In this document: positions 21,272 through 30,400 of the stretch, piece by piece
Layout: every line of letters starts with the position of its first letter
How positions within the stretch are numbered: the first letter of the stretch is position 1
NCBI RefSeq assembly: GCF_029869925.1
Contig: NZ_CP118605.1
Span: forward strand, 434,001-498,000
DNA: 64,000 bases
From: Microbulbifer bruguierae
GTDB taxonomy: Bacteria > Pseudomonadota > Gammaproteobacteria > Pseudomonadales > Cellvibrionaceae
Direction: 5' to 3'
Translations under genes and position numbers: made by a program
Notes under the pieces: generated by a model
The model's input: the letters and a program-made list of their open reading frames with translations, nothing else
The model's database searches: none
Told to the model about the DNA's origin: nothing

Positions 21272-22648
21272 ATGAGTCTGATTTCAGAAGCAGGTTCAGA
21301 GGTATCGTCACATATTCAGGAACGAAATGGCGGGCTGGAGCCAGGTGAAGGGCAGGGGCCAGTACGGGAATTGTCCCTCGATGAATGTGTCGCCCTGCTT
21401 GAACAGTATCAGGTGGTACGCAGAGAAACCGAGTTCCTGGTAGATCCCCTAACTGCAGAAGACATGTTACTGCAGTCCATGCCCGATGCCAGTCCCAGCA
21501 AATGGCATCTGGGACATACCAGCTGGTTTTTTGAGACGTTCATCCTCCGCTCTTACCTTCCCGAATACGCCGTTTTCCATCCCGCCTTCCACCATATTTT
21601 CAATTCCTATTACAACACTCTGGGCCAGCCGTTTACCCGAGCGCATCGGGGGCTCTTGTCACGCCCCTCCGTTGAGCAGGTTTTCGCCTACCGCTGTCAG
21701 GTGGATCGAAGTATTGAGCGGTGGTTGACGGAGGAAGAGGTCACTCGGGAGCAGGCAAACCTATTGCTGCTGGGCATTAACCATGAACAGCAACATCAGG
21801 AATTGCTCCTGACGGATATCAAGCATGCCTTTTCCATCAATCCTCTGGCGCCGGCGTACTGTGAAGATCCAGAGTTTGAAGGCGATACGGAGGCTGAACC
21901 CCCTGGAGAGCATTGGCTGAGCGTACCGGAAGATAATTATACGGTCGGGGGGGAGGGCGAGGACTTCAGCTTTGACAATGAAGGCCCCGCGCATCAGCGC
22001 TACCAGCCAGCGTTTCGCATTGCTTCCCATCTGGTGACCAACGGTGAGTTTCTCGAGTTTCTGCAGGATGGCGGTTATGACGAGCCGCGCTTGTGGCTAT
22101 CCGATGGCTGGCGTTGGGTGCAGAGCGAGCGGCAGCAGTGTCCGCTTTACTGGCGGTTTATTGAGGGCGATTGGCTGCAATTCACCCTCGGCGGGATCCG
22201 GCCTCTGGATCTGAACGCCCCGGTTAGTCATATCAGTTATTACGAAGCCGATGCTTATGCCACTTGGGCAGGCAGGCGGTTACCGACGGAATTTGAGTGG
22301 GAGATTGCTGCCTGGCTGCACTGTAAAAAGGACGCGGCGCAGCGGGCCAATATGCTCGAAAGCCGGAATTTCAGACCTGTTGCCGAGCCCGCAGGCGTTA
22401 ACCAAATTCAGCTGATGGGTAATCTCTGGCAGTGGACCTCGAGTGCCTACGGGCCATATCCGGGTTTCCGCGCCAGTGAAGACGCCGTAGGGGAGTACAA
22501 CGGAAAATTTATGTGCAACCAGATGGTGTTGCGCGGAGGCTCTTGTGTCACGCCGCGCAATCATATTCGTATTAGTTACCGGAATTTCTTTTACCCGCAT
22601 CAAGCGTGGCAGTTTACTGGTATTCGGCTGGCGGGGGACTGGCAATGA
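21272..22648 (+). CDS. egtB: Ergothioneine biosynthesis sulfoxide synthase EgtB
   Basis: A 458-residue non-heme iron enzyme that joins a thiol (gamma-Glu-Cys or Cys) to hercynine with O2. The DinB-like N-terminal half carries the iron ligands: His82 in KWHLGHTSWFFE, and His171 and His175 in GINHEQQHQELLL. The C-terminal half is a formylglycine-generating-enzyme-like fold (GEFLEFLQDGGY, RLPTEFEWEIAA, GNLWQWTSSAYGPYPGF, VLRGGSCVTPRNHIRISYRNFF). It ends in an ATGA overlap with egtD, so the two are translationally coupled. Confidence 0.95.
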   Translation: MSLISEAGSEVSSHIQERNGGLEPGEGQGPVRELSLDECVALLEQYQVVRRETEFLVDPLTAEDMLLQSMPDASPSKWHLGHTSWFFETFILRSYLPEYAVFHPAFHHIFNSYYNTLGQPFTRAHRGLLSRPSVEQVFAYRCQVDRSIERWLTEEEVTREQANLLLLGINHEQQHQELLLTDIKHAFSINPLAPAYCEDPEFEGDTEAEPPGEHWLSVPEDNYTVGGEGEDFSFDNEGPAHQRYQPAFRIASHLVTNGEFLEFLQDGGYDEPRLWLSDGWRWVQSERQQCPLYWRFIEGDWLQFTLGGIRPLDLNAPVSHISYYEADAYATWAGRRLPTEFEWEIAAWLHCKKDAAQRANMLESRNFRPVAEPAGVNQIQLMGNLWQWTSSAYGPYPGFRASEDAVGEYNGKFMCNQMVLRGGSCVTPRNHIRISYRNFFYPHQAWQFTGIRLAGDWQ

Positions 22649-23628
22649 ATATGGCAATTCCTACAGCAGGTAGGGCGGGGCTGCCAGACTCACCATCGAA
22701 TCACCGACTTCAGTTTGAGCGTGATGTTTTAGCCGGATTGGCCGCACCGCAGAAGACGTTGCCGTGTAAATATTTTTACGATGAGATCGGCTCGAAGCTG
22801 TTCGAAAGTATTTGTGAACTAGAAGATTACTACCTGACACGGGTTGAAGCCGATATTTTCTCCTGCGCATTGGATGAAATGACGATGGTCCTGGGGCAGG
22901 GGGTCGCACTGGTTGAGCCAGGTGCGGGTAACTGTGAAAAAGCTGAACCCCTGCTTGTCGCCATGAACGACCCGGTGGCGTATTACCCACTGGATATTTC
23001 CCCCGAAATATTGCTTGCCGCACAACAAAGAATACAGCGACGTCTGCCGACACTGGATGTTGTGCCTGTAATCGGTGATTTCACCAGCACAACAGTCTGG
23101 CAACAACTGCCAAAATCCCACCAGCGCAAGGTACTGTTTTTCCCTGGCTCAACGATTGGCAACTTCACCCCTGAACAAGCCCGGGAACTTTTGCAGCGGT
23201 TTGCCGAGCAGCTTCGTCCGGGTGAAGGAATATTATTGGGAGCCGACCTGGTAAAAGACTCGGTTGTGTTGGAGCGGGCCTATCATGATAGCGCGCATGT
23301 GACAGAAGCCTTCAACAAAAATCTTTTAACCCGTATCAACAATGAGTTGAACGGAAATTTCAATATTGATGACTTCGCTCACCGCGCCTTTTACCATCGC
23401 GTACGCCAGCGGGTGGAAATGCACCTGGTCAGTCTCACGGACCAAAAGGTAGAGGTTTCCGGACAGCAGTTCGAGTTTGCGGAGGGCGAGACCATTCATA
23501 CGGAAAACAGCCACAAATACACTCTGTCCGGATTACGGACGTTACTGCATGAGACAGGGTTTACCACACAAAAATTCTGGACCGACAATAAACAACACTA
23601 TGCAATTTATTATGCAGAAGTACGGTAA
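22645..23628 (+). CDS. egtD: L-histidine N-alpha-methyltransferase EgtD
   Basis: A 327-residue SAM-dependent enzyme that trimethylates histidine to hercynine, the first ergothioneine step. It shows LPCKYFYDEIGSKLFESICELEDYYLTRVE, the SAM-binding VEPGAGNCEKAEPLL, YYPLDISPEIL, and FFPGSTIGNFTPEQA. Its start overlaps the egtB stop (ATGA). Together EgtB and EgtD give ergothioneine, apart from the last lyase step (EgtE), for which no gene is seen here. Ergothioneine protects against oxidants. Confidence 0.95.
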   Translation: MNMAIPTAGRAGLPDSPSNHRLQFERDVLAGLAAPQKTLPCKYFYDEIGSKLFESICELEDYYLTRVEADIFSCALDEMTMVLGQGVALVEPGAGNCEKAEPLLVAMNDPVAYYPLDISPEILLAAQQRIQRRLPTLDVVPVIGDFTSTTVWQQLPKSHQRKVLFFPGSTIGNFTPEQARELLQRFAEQLRPGEGILLGADLVKDSVVLERAYHDSAHVTEAFNKNLLTRINNELNGNFNIDDFAHRAFYHRVRQRVEMHLVSLTDQKVEVSGQQFEFAEGETIHTENSHKYTLSGLRTLLHETGFTTQKFWTDNKQHYAIYYAEVR

Positions 23629-24139
23629 CCAATTGCCGCTCCTAAGGCGGACCCTCAACATCCTTCAACTGGTGTCAATCGGAATCCTGATTTCGCTCAG
23701 TGGCAATGTCAGAGCTTCAGAGAAGCCGGACAGCGCAAATACCGCTCAAGATATAGTGGTATACAAATCGCCATTCTGTCTCTGTTGTAATGACTGGGTG
23801 AACCACCTCAAAAAGAATGGGTTAGTTGTCGAGACCCAAAACGGATTGGATACCGCGGAAATTAAACAAAGGTGGAACGTTCCACACAGTATGCAGGGTT
23901 GCCATACCGGCGTGTGGCGCGGCCAATTTGTATTTGAGGGACATGTACCTGCGCGTTTGATTCGTCAGTTTTTGGCAAATCCACCGAAGGGTAGTATCGG
24001 TCTTGCAGTACCAGGAATGCCCCAAGGAAGTCCCGGTATGTACAGAGGCGGTGAATTTGAACCTTACGTGGTCTACTCGATTCTTCCCGAAGGTGAATAC
24101 CGCTTTTACGAAAGAGTGACCGTACCGGAAGCGAATTGA
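23600..24139 (+). CDS. DUF411 family protein, predicted exported
   Basis: About 179 residues from ATG 23600 (12 fewer from ATG 23612). It overlaps the egtD 3' end by about 29 bases. A signal sequence is likely (LNILQLVSIGILISLSGNVRA). The DUF411 domain begins IVVYKSPFCLCCNDWVNHLKKNG with a CxCC cluster; a later conserved Cys/His pair lies in SMQGCHTGVW, and the family end GLAVPGMPQGSPGM is present. DUF411 proteins are thioredoxin-like in appearance and often occur near metal-resistance genes; the function is not established. The overlap with egtD suggests co-expression. Confidence 0.85.
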   Translation: MQFIMQKYGNQLPLLRRTLNILQLVSIGILISLSGNVRASEKPDSANTAQDIVVYKSPFCLCCNDWVNHLKKNGLVVETQNGLDTAEIKQRWNVPHSMQGCHTGVWRGQFVFEGHVPARLIRQFLANPPKGSIGLAVPGMPQGSPGMYRGGEFEPYVVYSILPEGEYRFYERVTVPEAN

Positions 24140-24224
24140 TCGCGGCGAATCCATTTGATTCTGTAATCCCTGGGCGCTAGGCTTGCGCTCCCCTCAACCC
24201 GTAGTAAGGGCCGTGGTCCGTTCG

Positions 24225-25214
24225 ATGATTCAACCTTTTTCCCCCGCAGTGGGCCTTGGCAATTGCCACCTGCAAACCATATTCCCCAGATTTCACCGCC
24301 CCAAACCCTGGATTCGCACCCAGTGCCAGTGGCTGGCTACGCCGGATGGCGATCGGCTCGCGTTACACACTCCCGCGCCGCTAGTGGATACCCAAGAACG
24401 ACCGATCATTCTGGTGCTGCATGGTCTTGAAGGCTCCGTCGAGTCTCCTTATGTTCAGGGCCTTATGCAGGCGCTGTTGGCACAGGATTTCCAGGTGGCG
24501 GTACTGCATTTCCGTGGTTGCGGCGGGATACCTAACTTGCTACCACGGGCGTATCACAGCGGTGTTAGCGAAGATCCTCGATGGCTCGCTTCTCACCTGC
24601 GCGATCGGTACCCGAATACCCCCTTGATGGCGGTAGGCTATTCGCTCGGAGGGAACGTGTTGCTCAAGTGGCTTGGCGAGGACGGGGCTGATACCCCAAT
24701 TAGCGCCGCCGTATCGGTGTCGGCCCCGCTGGATTTACATGCTTCAAGTCGTCGAATGGGGCAGGGGTTTTCAAAGGTCTACCAGCGGCATTTACTCAAC
24801 AGCCTTCAGCAGAGCCTGCGGAAAAAGGCACTTGATCCCGAGTTGGCGCGACAAATGCCCGCGCTTGATGATAAGCGATATTTTACGGATTTCCGCCACT
24901 TCGACGACCACTTCACCGCGCCGTTGCACGGGTTCCGGGGTGTAGACGACTATTACACCCGGGCATCCAGCAAGCCGTTATTGCGGCTTATTCAGACCCC
25001 GACACTGATCATCCATGCGACAGACGACCCCTTCGTTTGTCCAAGCGCTGTCCCCAGTCACATTGAAATAAGCCCGAATGTCGAACTGGATATCACCAGC
25101 AAGGGAGGTCATGTAGGCTTCGTCAGCGGCAGTATTTGGCGCCCGGAATATTGGCTTGAACAGCGCATTCCGCAATTTTTGACGGGATGGCGCTCAGCCG
25201 GCCGCTACAGCTAA
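24225..25214 (+). CDS. YheT family alpha/beta hydrolase
   Basis: About 329 residues from ATG 24225; a TTG at 24183 is an upstream alternative. The N terminus FSPAVGLGNCHLQTIFPRFHR is the YheT/ABHD1-3 family signature. The fold shows the oxyanion strand IILVLHGLEGSVESPYVQGL, FRGCGG, and nucleophile elbow AVGYSLGGNVLLKWLGE. The acid Asp is likely in HATDDPFVCPSAVP and the catalytic His in SKGGHVGFVSG. These are predicted esterases with poorly known substrates. It follows the DUF411 gene in the same direction. Confidence 0.9.
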   Translation: MIQPFSPAVGLGNCHLQTIFPRFHRPKPWIRTQCQWLATPDGDRLALHTPAPLVDTQERPIILVLHGLEGSVESPYVQGLMQALLAQDFQVAVLHFRGCGGIPNLLPRAYHSGVSEDPRWLASHLRDRYPNTPLMAVGYSLGGNVLLKWLGEDGADTPISAAVSVSAPLDLHASSRRMGQGFSKVYQRHLLNSLQQSLRKKALDPELARQMPALDDKRYFTDFRHFDDHFTAPLHGFRGVDDYYTRASSKPLLRLIQTPTLIIHATDDPFVCPSAVPSHIEISPNVELDITSKGGHVGFVSGSIWRPEYWLEQRIPQFLTGWRSAGRYS

Positions 25215-25237
25215 TAGAATCGCTACATCATTTTGCA

Positions 25238-25573
25238 TCAATGGCTTGTGAAACCTGAAGCCGGTTGAAGATCGTCCAAATGCATACAGAACGTCATGTA
25301 CTTATGCATCGCACTAGCAGCAGCAATATCCTGATACATCGTATGCTCAAATTCTGGGTGCAGGGCGATAACTTCAACCATCCCAAGATGGTAGTCACTC
25401 CCGGCCCTCAGACGTAAAGCCTCCGAGGCGATGGTCGCTAATTTTTGAGCCAGATGATCCGCCGTACCCTGATCCACCAGTACGTCCCGGAAAGCATGTG
25501 CAAATTGCTTCCAAAATGTTGGCTCAATCGCGAATTGTTCAATCAACTGGTAGATTTTTTGTCCGATCGACAT
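25238..25573 (-). CDS. Hypothetical protein, 111 residues
   Basis: I do not recognise a family. The protein is predicted mostly helical, soluble, with no signal peptide, and has a His/Met-rich end (AASAMHKYMTFCMHLDDL). A purine-rich GGGGGAATAGAGA precedes the ATG. It stands alone, convergent with the YheT gene, at the edge of the AT-rich accessory stretch. Codon use looks intermediate between the core genes and the AT-rich genes to its right. The size and helicity could recall a globin-like or hemerythrin-like fold, but no signature supports this. Confidence 0.6.
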   Translation of the reverse strand: MSIGQKIYQLIEQFAIEPTFWKQFAHAFRDVLVDQGTADHLAQKLATIASEALRLRAGSDYHLGMVEVIALHPEFEHTMYQDIAAASAMHKYMTFCMHLDDLQPASGFTSH

Positions 25574-26011
25574 TCTCTATTCCCCCCGAAAAAGAGGCAG
25601 GCATACTAATCGAGTAGGTATCAATACCAAAGAGCATTGACCGCCAACCAGCGAGGCTTGGCGACTGTTTCTTTATTTGTTGTAGATTGGCACCTATACC
25701 ACCGATTGCGAGGCGGGTATCCCTGTATCGTCGCTCCGAAATTATTCAGCCTTTCTGATCCGAACTCTCCTGGCAGCCTTAGGTATCCCGTGTATTCCTA
25801 TTTGGTTATCCGTGTACATTGAAGGAATAACTATTTACAGCCAAGCGATGATTAATCTAGCATTTTAATTTTTTAATTTTTTCTATTTGGATCGATAAAG
25901 GCAGATAAATTGCAGTAAATAGAATGCTGCTGGCAAGGAGTTTGGAATTACGCTCAACTAGCGATTAGCCAGCACAGGTATTCTGCAATAAGTTTAAGTG
26001 AGTACGAATAT
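25574..26011. other. AT-rich intergenic stretch
   Basis: About 440 bases with no supportable gene. The segment 25850-25930 is nearly all A/T, and a short inverted repeat (CGCCAA...TTGGCG, 25642-25663) is present. It marks the compositional border of the accessory region and must hold the promoter of the kinase gene. Confidence 0.5.
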
Positions 26012-27649
26012 ATGCCCAGCATAGGAAGTCACAACGATAGTGAGCAAAGAAACGTGGCAGAAAGCGAATTACGCATAGCTATTGATACCATACCTGGTTT
26101 AGTTTGGACGGGCTTACCTGATGGCAGTATCGACTATTTGAACAGGCGGTGGCTGGACTATACGGGTTTAACGCAAGAAAGGGCAAAAGGCTGGGGTTGG
26201 CAAGAAGGGGTGCATCCTGAAGATATCCTAGGTCTTGTGGAGTACTGGAAGTCAATTTTAGCGTCAGGAATAGAAGGGGAATATAAAGCACGGTTGAGAA
26301 GATATGACGGTGAATATCGCTGGTTCCTGTTTCGGGGCGTACCATTAAAAAATTCGTGCGGGGAAATAGTTAAATGGTATGGGACAAATACCGATGTAGA
26401 AGCACTGCATGCATCTGAGCACGTCATACGGGGTCAAGTGGAAGCCCTCAAGCTAACCTTGTCAGCCTTATCAAGGGAATCGGATCCGGAAGAATTCTTA
26501 AAACACGTAATTGAAATGATTACGTCGCAGTTTCGCGCGCATAGTTTGAGTATTTGGGAGCTAAAGGACGATCAAAATCGTGTTCAATTAGCGATTAGCT
26601 ATTCCTCGAACAAACTGGAAATTGTTGAAAGCAATGGTTTATATGATCAAATGCTGATTCCTGAGGGGACGGATTTCCATCCGGTCTGGAGCGATTTTCT
26701 TCTTACTGGCCACTACTGTGTTAAAGGGAAAATTGAAGAAGAATCAATATATATATGTAATGCCGAGTCTTCAGAGTCTAAATGGCACGAATGGGGATCC
26801 ACTGATACTATTAAAGCTATCGCTAAAAAATTGCATTCTGACGGCGTTGTCAATACGCTCTCAGTTCCAATCTTCTTATCTGGTAGGGTAACTGGTTTAA
26901 TCAGTATTCGGTTTACTGGGGCCGTAGATTTTAGACTGGAAGAGATTGGCCTGGCACGAGCGCTTTCTCAAATTGCCACATTAGCAATTCAAGTTATGCG
27001 CCTTTCAAATCAAATTAAACTATCGGCAATTATCAATGAACGAAACCGCCTTGCAAGGGATATGCACGATACCCTGGCGCAAGGCTTTACCGGGATAATC
27101 ATTCAACTAGAGGCCGCGGTCGATGCCAGGTCAAAATCACTGTTGAAGGAGTCCCAGGAGCACATCAATGCCGCGATCGGATTAGCCAGAGAAAGCCTGG
27201 GAGAAGCAAGAAGGTCCGTATTATCACTAAGACAGAATGTGCTAATGACAAAGGAACTCTGGCAAGCCATTGAAGAATTATTTATTCGTCGTACTCAAGG
27301 TATTTCACTTGAAACGAAAATTTTCATTAATGGCAGAAAACGTAGTCTTCCTCAAGGCTGGGATGAAAACATATTATTTATGGTCAATGAAGCACTGACC
27401 AATGTGTTAAGGCACTCAAATGCGAGTGAATTTAGGTGCGACGTATACTTTATGGAAAAAAGTCTGAAACTAGAATTGGTGGACAATGGACGTGGCGTAA
27501 ATCAAGAAAATGGATTAGAGGGATTTGGCCTGATTGGAATGAAAGAAAGAGTAATTGAGCTGGGAGGAAGATTTAACTTGGAAACCGAAATTGGAAAATT
27601 TACCGCTATCTCTATCGTGCTTCCCCTATTACCCGAGCGAGTTTTGTAG
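26012..27649 (+). CDS. PAS-GAF sensor histidine kinase (NarX/LuxR-partner type)
   Basis: A 545-residue soluble kinase. The PAS domain spans residues about 18-130 (IDTIPGLVWTGLPDGSIDYLNRRWLDYTGL with a PAC end YRWFLFRGVPLKN), and a GAF-like region about 155-330. The HisKA_3 dimerisation box is ERNRLARDMHDTLAQGFTGIIIQLEAA, with phospho-acceptor His352. The HATPase has the N-box MVNEALTNVLRHS, VDNGRGV and GFGLIGMKERV. There are no membrane segments, so it senses a cytoplasmic or diffusible signal. It precedes its response regulator by 27 bases. Codon use is markedly A/T-rich compared with neighbours, suggesting transfer. Confidence 0.94.
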   Translation: MPSIGSHNDSEQRNVAESELRIAIDTIPGLVWTGLPDGSIDYLNRRWLDYTGLTQERAKGWGWQEGVHPEDILGLVEYWKSILASGIEGEYKARLRRYDGEYRWFLFRGVPLKNSCGEIVKWYGTNTDVEALHASEHVIRGQVEALKLTLSALSRESDPEEFLKHVIEMITSQFRAHSLSIWELKDDQNRVQLAISYSSNKLEIVESNGLYDQMLIPEGTDFHPVWSDFLLTGHYCVKGKIEEESIYICNAESSESKWHEWGSTDTIKAIAKKLHSDGVVNTLSVPIFLSGRVTGLISIRFTGAVDFRLEEIGLARALSQIATLAIQVMRLSNQIKLSAIINERNRLARDMHDTLAQGFTGIIIQLEAAVDARSKSLLKESQEHINAAIGLARESLGEARRSVLSLRQNVLMTKELWQAIEELFIRRTQGISLETKIFINGRKRSLPQGWDENILFMVNEALTNVLRHSNASEFRCDVYFMEKSLKLELVDNGRGVNQENGLEGFGLIGMKERVIELGGRFNLETEIGKFTAISIVLPLLPERVL

Positions 27650-27676
27650 CCGGAATCGTCGCGTTGAGAAAATATT

Positions 27677-28312
27677 ATGAGTGATATTTCACGAGATAAG
27701 ATAAGAATTCTGATCGTTGATGATCATATTACAGTGCTTGAAGGATTAGCCTCGATCATAAATCGCCAAACTGATATGGCCGTTGTTGCAAAGGGCCAAG
27801 ACGGGGGAGAGGCCATAGATTTTTGGCACAAACATCGTCCTGATATAATACTGCTTGACTTACGTATGCCTGTCACTAATGGCATTGATGTAATCGCTCA
27901 TATCCTGCAGGAAGACCCCAAAGCCCGCGCAATCGTATTGACTACCTTCGATTCAGATAATGAATTGGCCAGTGCAATTAAAGCTGGAGCGAAAGGATAC
28001 CTACTTAAAGATGCCGAAATTGGTGAATTACTCGATTGTATAAGGAAAGTCCATCGGGGCGGTACCTGTATTCAACACAGCTTGATAGAAAAGCTGGCTC
28101 AAGGGATACATGGAATACCATTAAGCGGACGTGAGAAGGAAGTACTTCAATTGCTCGCAAGGGGAAAAAGCAACAAAGATATTGGTAGTCAGCTTTTTAT
28201 AAGTGAAACAACGGTTAAATCACATCTACGTAATATTTTTTCAAAATTAGATGTCGCAAACCGAACGGAAGCTATTATGGAGGCTAATCGGCGCGGTCTC
28301 ATCCATTTGTAG
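27677..28312 (+). CDS. NarL/FixJ family response regulator
   Basis: A 211-residue two-domain regulator. The receiver contains the acidic pair VDDH (residues 15-17), phospho-acceptor Asp61 in IILLDLRMP, Thr in VLTTFDS, and Lys in GYLLKDA. The C-terminal GerE/LuxR-type HTH reads LSGREKEVLQLLARGKSNKDIGSQLFISETTVKSHLRNIFSKLDVANR. It is the cognate partner of the kinase just upstream. Targets are unknown; Dps immediately downstream and the hydrogenase/stress cluster further on are candidates (inference). Confidence 0.96.
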   Translation: MSDISRDKIRILIVDDHITVLEGLASIINRQTDMAVVAKGQDGGEAIDFWHKHRPDIILLDLRMPVTNGIDVIAHILQEDPKARAIVLTTFDSDNELASAIKAGAKGYLLKDAEIGELLDCIRKVHRGGTCIQHSLIEKLAQGIHGIPLSGREKEVLQLLARGKSNKDIGSQLFISETTVKSHLRNIFSKLDVANRTEAIMEANRRGLIHL

Positions 28313-28353
28313 ATTAAAAAATGTACATCGGTAGTGTCTGGCTCATATCGTCA

Positions 28354-28371
28354 ATCCTTCGAAAGAAGGAT
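28354..28371 (+). other. Hairpin after the response regulator gene
   Basis: ATCCTTC-GAAA-GAAGGAT forms a perfect 7-bp stem with a stable tetraloop 41 bases after the stop. No T-run follows, so it may be a processing or mRNA-stability element rather than an intrinsic terminator. Confidence 0.4.
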
Positions 28372-28579
28372 ATTACCTTCCTCCAAGAGTCGTAGAAATA
28401 TTTCGTTTCTTAGGTTGTTTTATTCGAAGATCACTCCCTCCATTCTAGTGTCATGCCATCTTAACGTGCGTCATATAAAGCGGTATCAGTGTGGATCATG
28501 ACAACGAGATGGCGCCGATTTGAAATACGATGTTTCTTTCCATTTATTAAAATATAAATTCGCGCCAGGACGGTGGAAT

Positions 28580-29113
28580 ATGGATATTTGTGCTGTTCAG
28601 AGCAAAAAGGAATTATCGGAACATGTCCGTCATAATTCTATAGACCTATTGAACTGTTATTTATCGGGCATTCTGGATTTAGGTGTACAGGTTAAATTCG
28701 CACATTGGAATGTCAAAGCGCCGACGTTTACAGCTTTGCACGATCTATTCGACAAGGTCTTAAGGAATATTGAAGAATTGACTGAAAAAATAGCTGGACG
28801 ATGTATCGCGCTGGGCGGAATTGTGACAGGGGAGGTGAATAGTGTGGTATCAATATCTAACTTGTCCAAATTTTCGCCCGATTTCCGGAATATCAACCAT
28901 CAATTATTGATTATCTGCGATGGATTGGCCCAGTTTGGTCAGTCTGTCAGCCGTGCGATAGTAGAAGTTTCTGGTTTCGGCGACACTGGTACAACAGACT
29001 TACTTGTCCAGGTTTTCCGAAATATTGAGCAATTACTCTGGCAAGTTGAATCTTACCTGTACCAACCTGCGTCGTTTTCATATCCGCAGACCATAAACGC
29101 CTGTACTTGCTGA
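28580..29113 (+). CDS. Dps-like ferritin family protein
   Basis: About 177 residues from ATG 28580, which has GGTGG nearby; a TTG at 28520 would add 20 residues. The Dps ferroxidase signature is visible: VKFAHWNVKAPTFTALHDLFDKVLRNIEELTEKIAGRCIALGG, giving the two His, Asp and Glu ligands shared across a dimer. Dps proteins store iron and shield DNA under oxidative or starvation stress. The Cys-containing C terminus (INACTC) is unusual for the family. It has the same A/T-rich codon use as the two-component genes upstream and may be their target. Confidence 0.9.
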   Translation: MDICAVQSKKELSEHVRHNSIDLLNCYLSGILDLGVQVKFAHWNVKAPTFTALHDLFDKVLRNIEELTEKIAGRCIALGGIVTGEVNSVVSISNLSKFSPDFRNINHQLLIICDGLAQFGQSVSRAIVEVSGFGDTGTTDLLVQVFRNIEQLLWQVESYLYQPASFSYPQTINACTC

Positions 29114-29131
29114 TTATTTCAGAAAATAAGA

Positions 29132-30400
29132 TCAATCTACGGTGCGATTTTTACCGCTATGGGCACGTACTCGGTTCTCGGTATTTACATAAACGGTATC
29201 CGTTGTCGCCATACTCGAGTGTCCCAGGTCTTCAGATAGGTCCTTGAGCGCTCGACCGCGTTCAATTTCCATACTGGCGCCAGTATGTCTTAGCCAGTGT
29301 GTAGATGCTTCTTTCAGTTTATACGCCTTATCTTCGCCTTCGGCCTGCCGCATTTCATCGTAGGCACGGTCAAAAACCTGCTGAACGATCCTGGTTAGCT
29401 GCCGAGATGTCATTCCACCCTGACCACGAATTTTTTCCACAATAGGTTGGTTTTCACCGGCGCCGGGTAGGGGGCTCAGACCGCGATAGTTACGGTAGCG
29501 CTTGAGGTAAAGAATAAAGCTTGGGGGTACGGTGACATCCCTTAACTTTCGCCCTTTTCCGAAAATTTTGAGCCACCAGTTGCCGTCAGAATCCTGCCAG
29601 AAATGGCTCATTGCCGGTGTCCAGTTACTTCGCTCAGAGAGCTCGGAAATCCGTAAAAACAGTGTTTTTAGTGCGCAAATAACAAACAGGCTGCGTTCGT
29701 GAAGCGGATCTTCGTCGGCCATCCGAAGCGCCACGTTAAACAAATATTGCCACTGAGCTTCCGTAAGGCGCCGAATCTCCTTAACCTGGGCATCCTTGAT
29801 AAAGTGGCGGCAATCGGTCTTGGCAATTTGTGCCGGGTTACCGTACAGGTATTCCTCATTCATCAGATATTTGTAAAACGCGATTATCCCGGTGAATGTG
29901 GCCGTCAGTGTTTGCTGGGATGGGCGATATTTCTTTTTATCGGATTCGGATTCTGCGGGTTGGCTATTTTTCGGAAGCTTGAGGCGAAATGGCGCCCAGG
30001 CTGGATTCTGGACAAAACTGCCGTTAATAAACTGGAACTTTTCATGGTTTGCGATGCAAATCCAGTCCACCGGCGGCTGCCAGCAGAAGTCTGCGTATTC
30101 TAAAATGTCCGCCTTGCGCAATCGATCCATAGGCGCAGCCTTGATCAGAAACAGCCACAAAAGGAAGCGCTCGGCTTCATTGCGAAAACGCGTAAATGTA
30201 TGTTCAGATTTATTGCGGCCGATATAGCTCAAAAATTCCTGGCCCCAAAGCCAGTGCGGCATCCACCAAGATTCGCCAGATTGGAGAAACTTCTTCAGGT
30301 CGGGAAAACTGTTAAAAAATGTCTGGTCCGGACTTAAAGGCTTGAAAGCTTTCAATTCGGTATAGGTTGGATACAGCGGGACGGGTTTCGGAATAGCCAT
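29132..30400 (-). CDS. Tyrosine recombinase / phage-type integrase
   Basis: A 422-residue site-specific recombinase. An SAM-like N-terminal core-binding part (about 50-190) precedes the catalytic domain, which has Arg in TLFLRISELSERS, the beta-hairpin Lys in GKGRKLRDVTVPP, HxxR in THWLRHTGASME, the second His in DLGHSSMATTDTVYV, and nucleophile Tyr in the same segment. All catalytic residues are present, so it is probably active. AAGG lies upstream of the start. It does not obviously belong to the XerC/D type. It lies convergent to the Dps gene and bounds the AT-rich segment, consistent with a mobile origin. No att repeat was identified. Confidence 0.92.
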   Translation of the reverse strand: MAIPKPVPLYPTYTELKAFKPLSPDQTFFNSFPDLKKFLQSGESWWMPHWLWGQEFLSYIGRNKSEHTFTRFRNEAERFLLWLFLIKAAPMDRLRKADILEYADFCWQPPVDWICIANHEKFQFINGSFVQNPAWAPFRLKLPKNSQPAESESDKKKYRPSQQTLTATFTGIIAFYKYLMNEEYLYGNPAQIAKTDCRHFIKDAQVKEIRRLTEAQWQYLFNVALRMADEDPLHERSLFVICALKTLFLRISELSERSNWTPAMSHFWQDSDGNWWLKIFGKGRKLRDVTVPPSFILYLKRYRNYRGLSPLPGAGENQPIVEKIRGQGGMTSRQLTRIVQQVFDRAYDEMRQAEGEDKAYKLKEASTHWLRHTGASMEIERGRALKDLSEDLGHSSMATTDTVYVNTENRVRAHSGKNRTVD

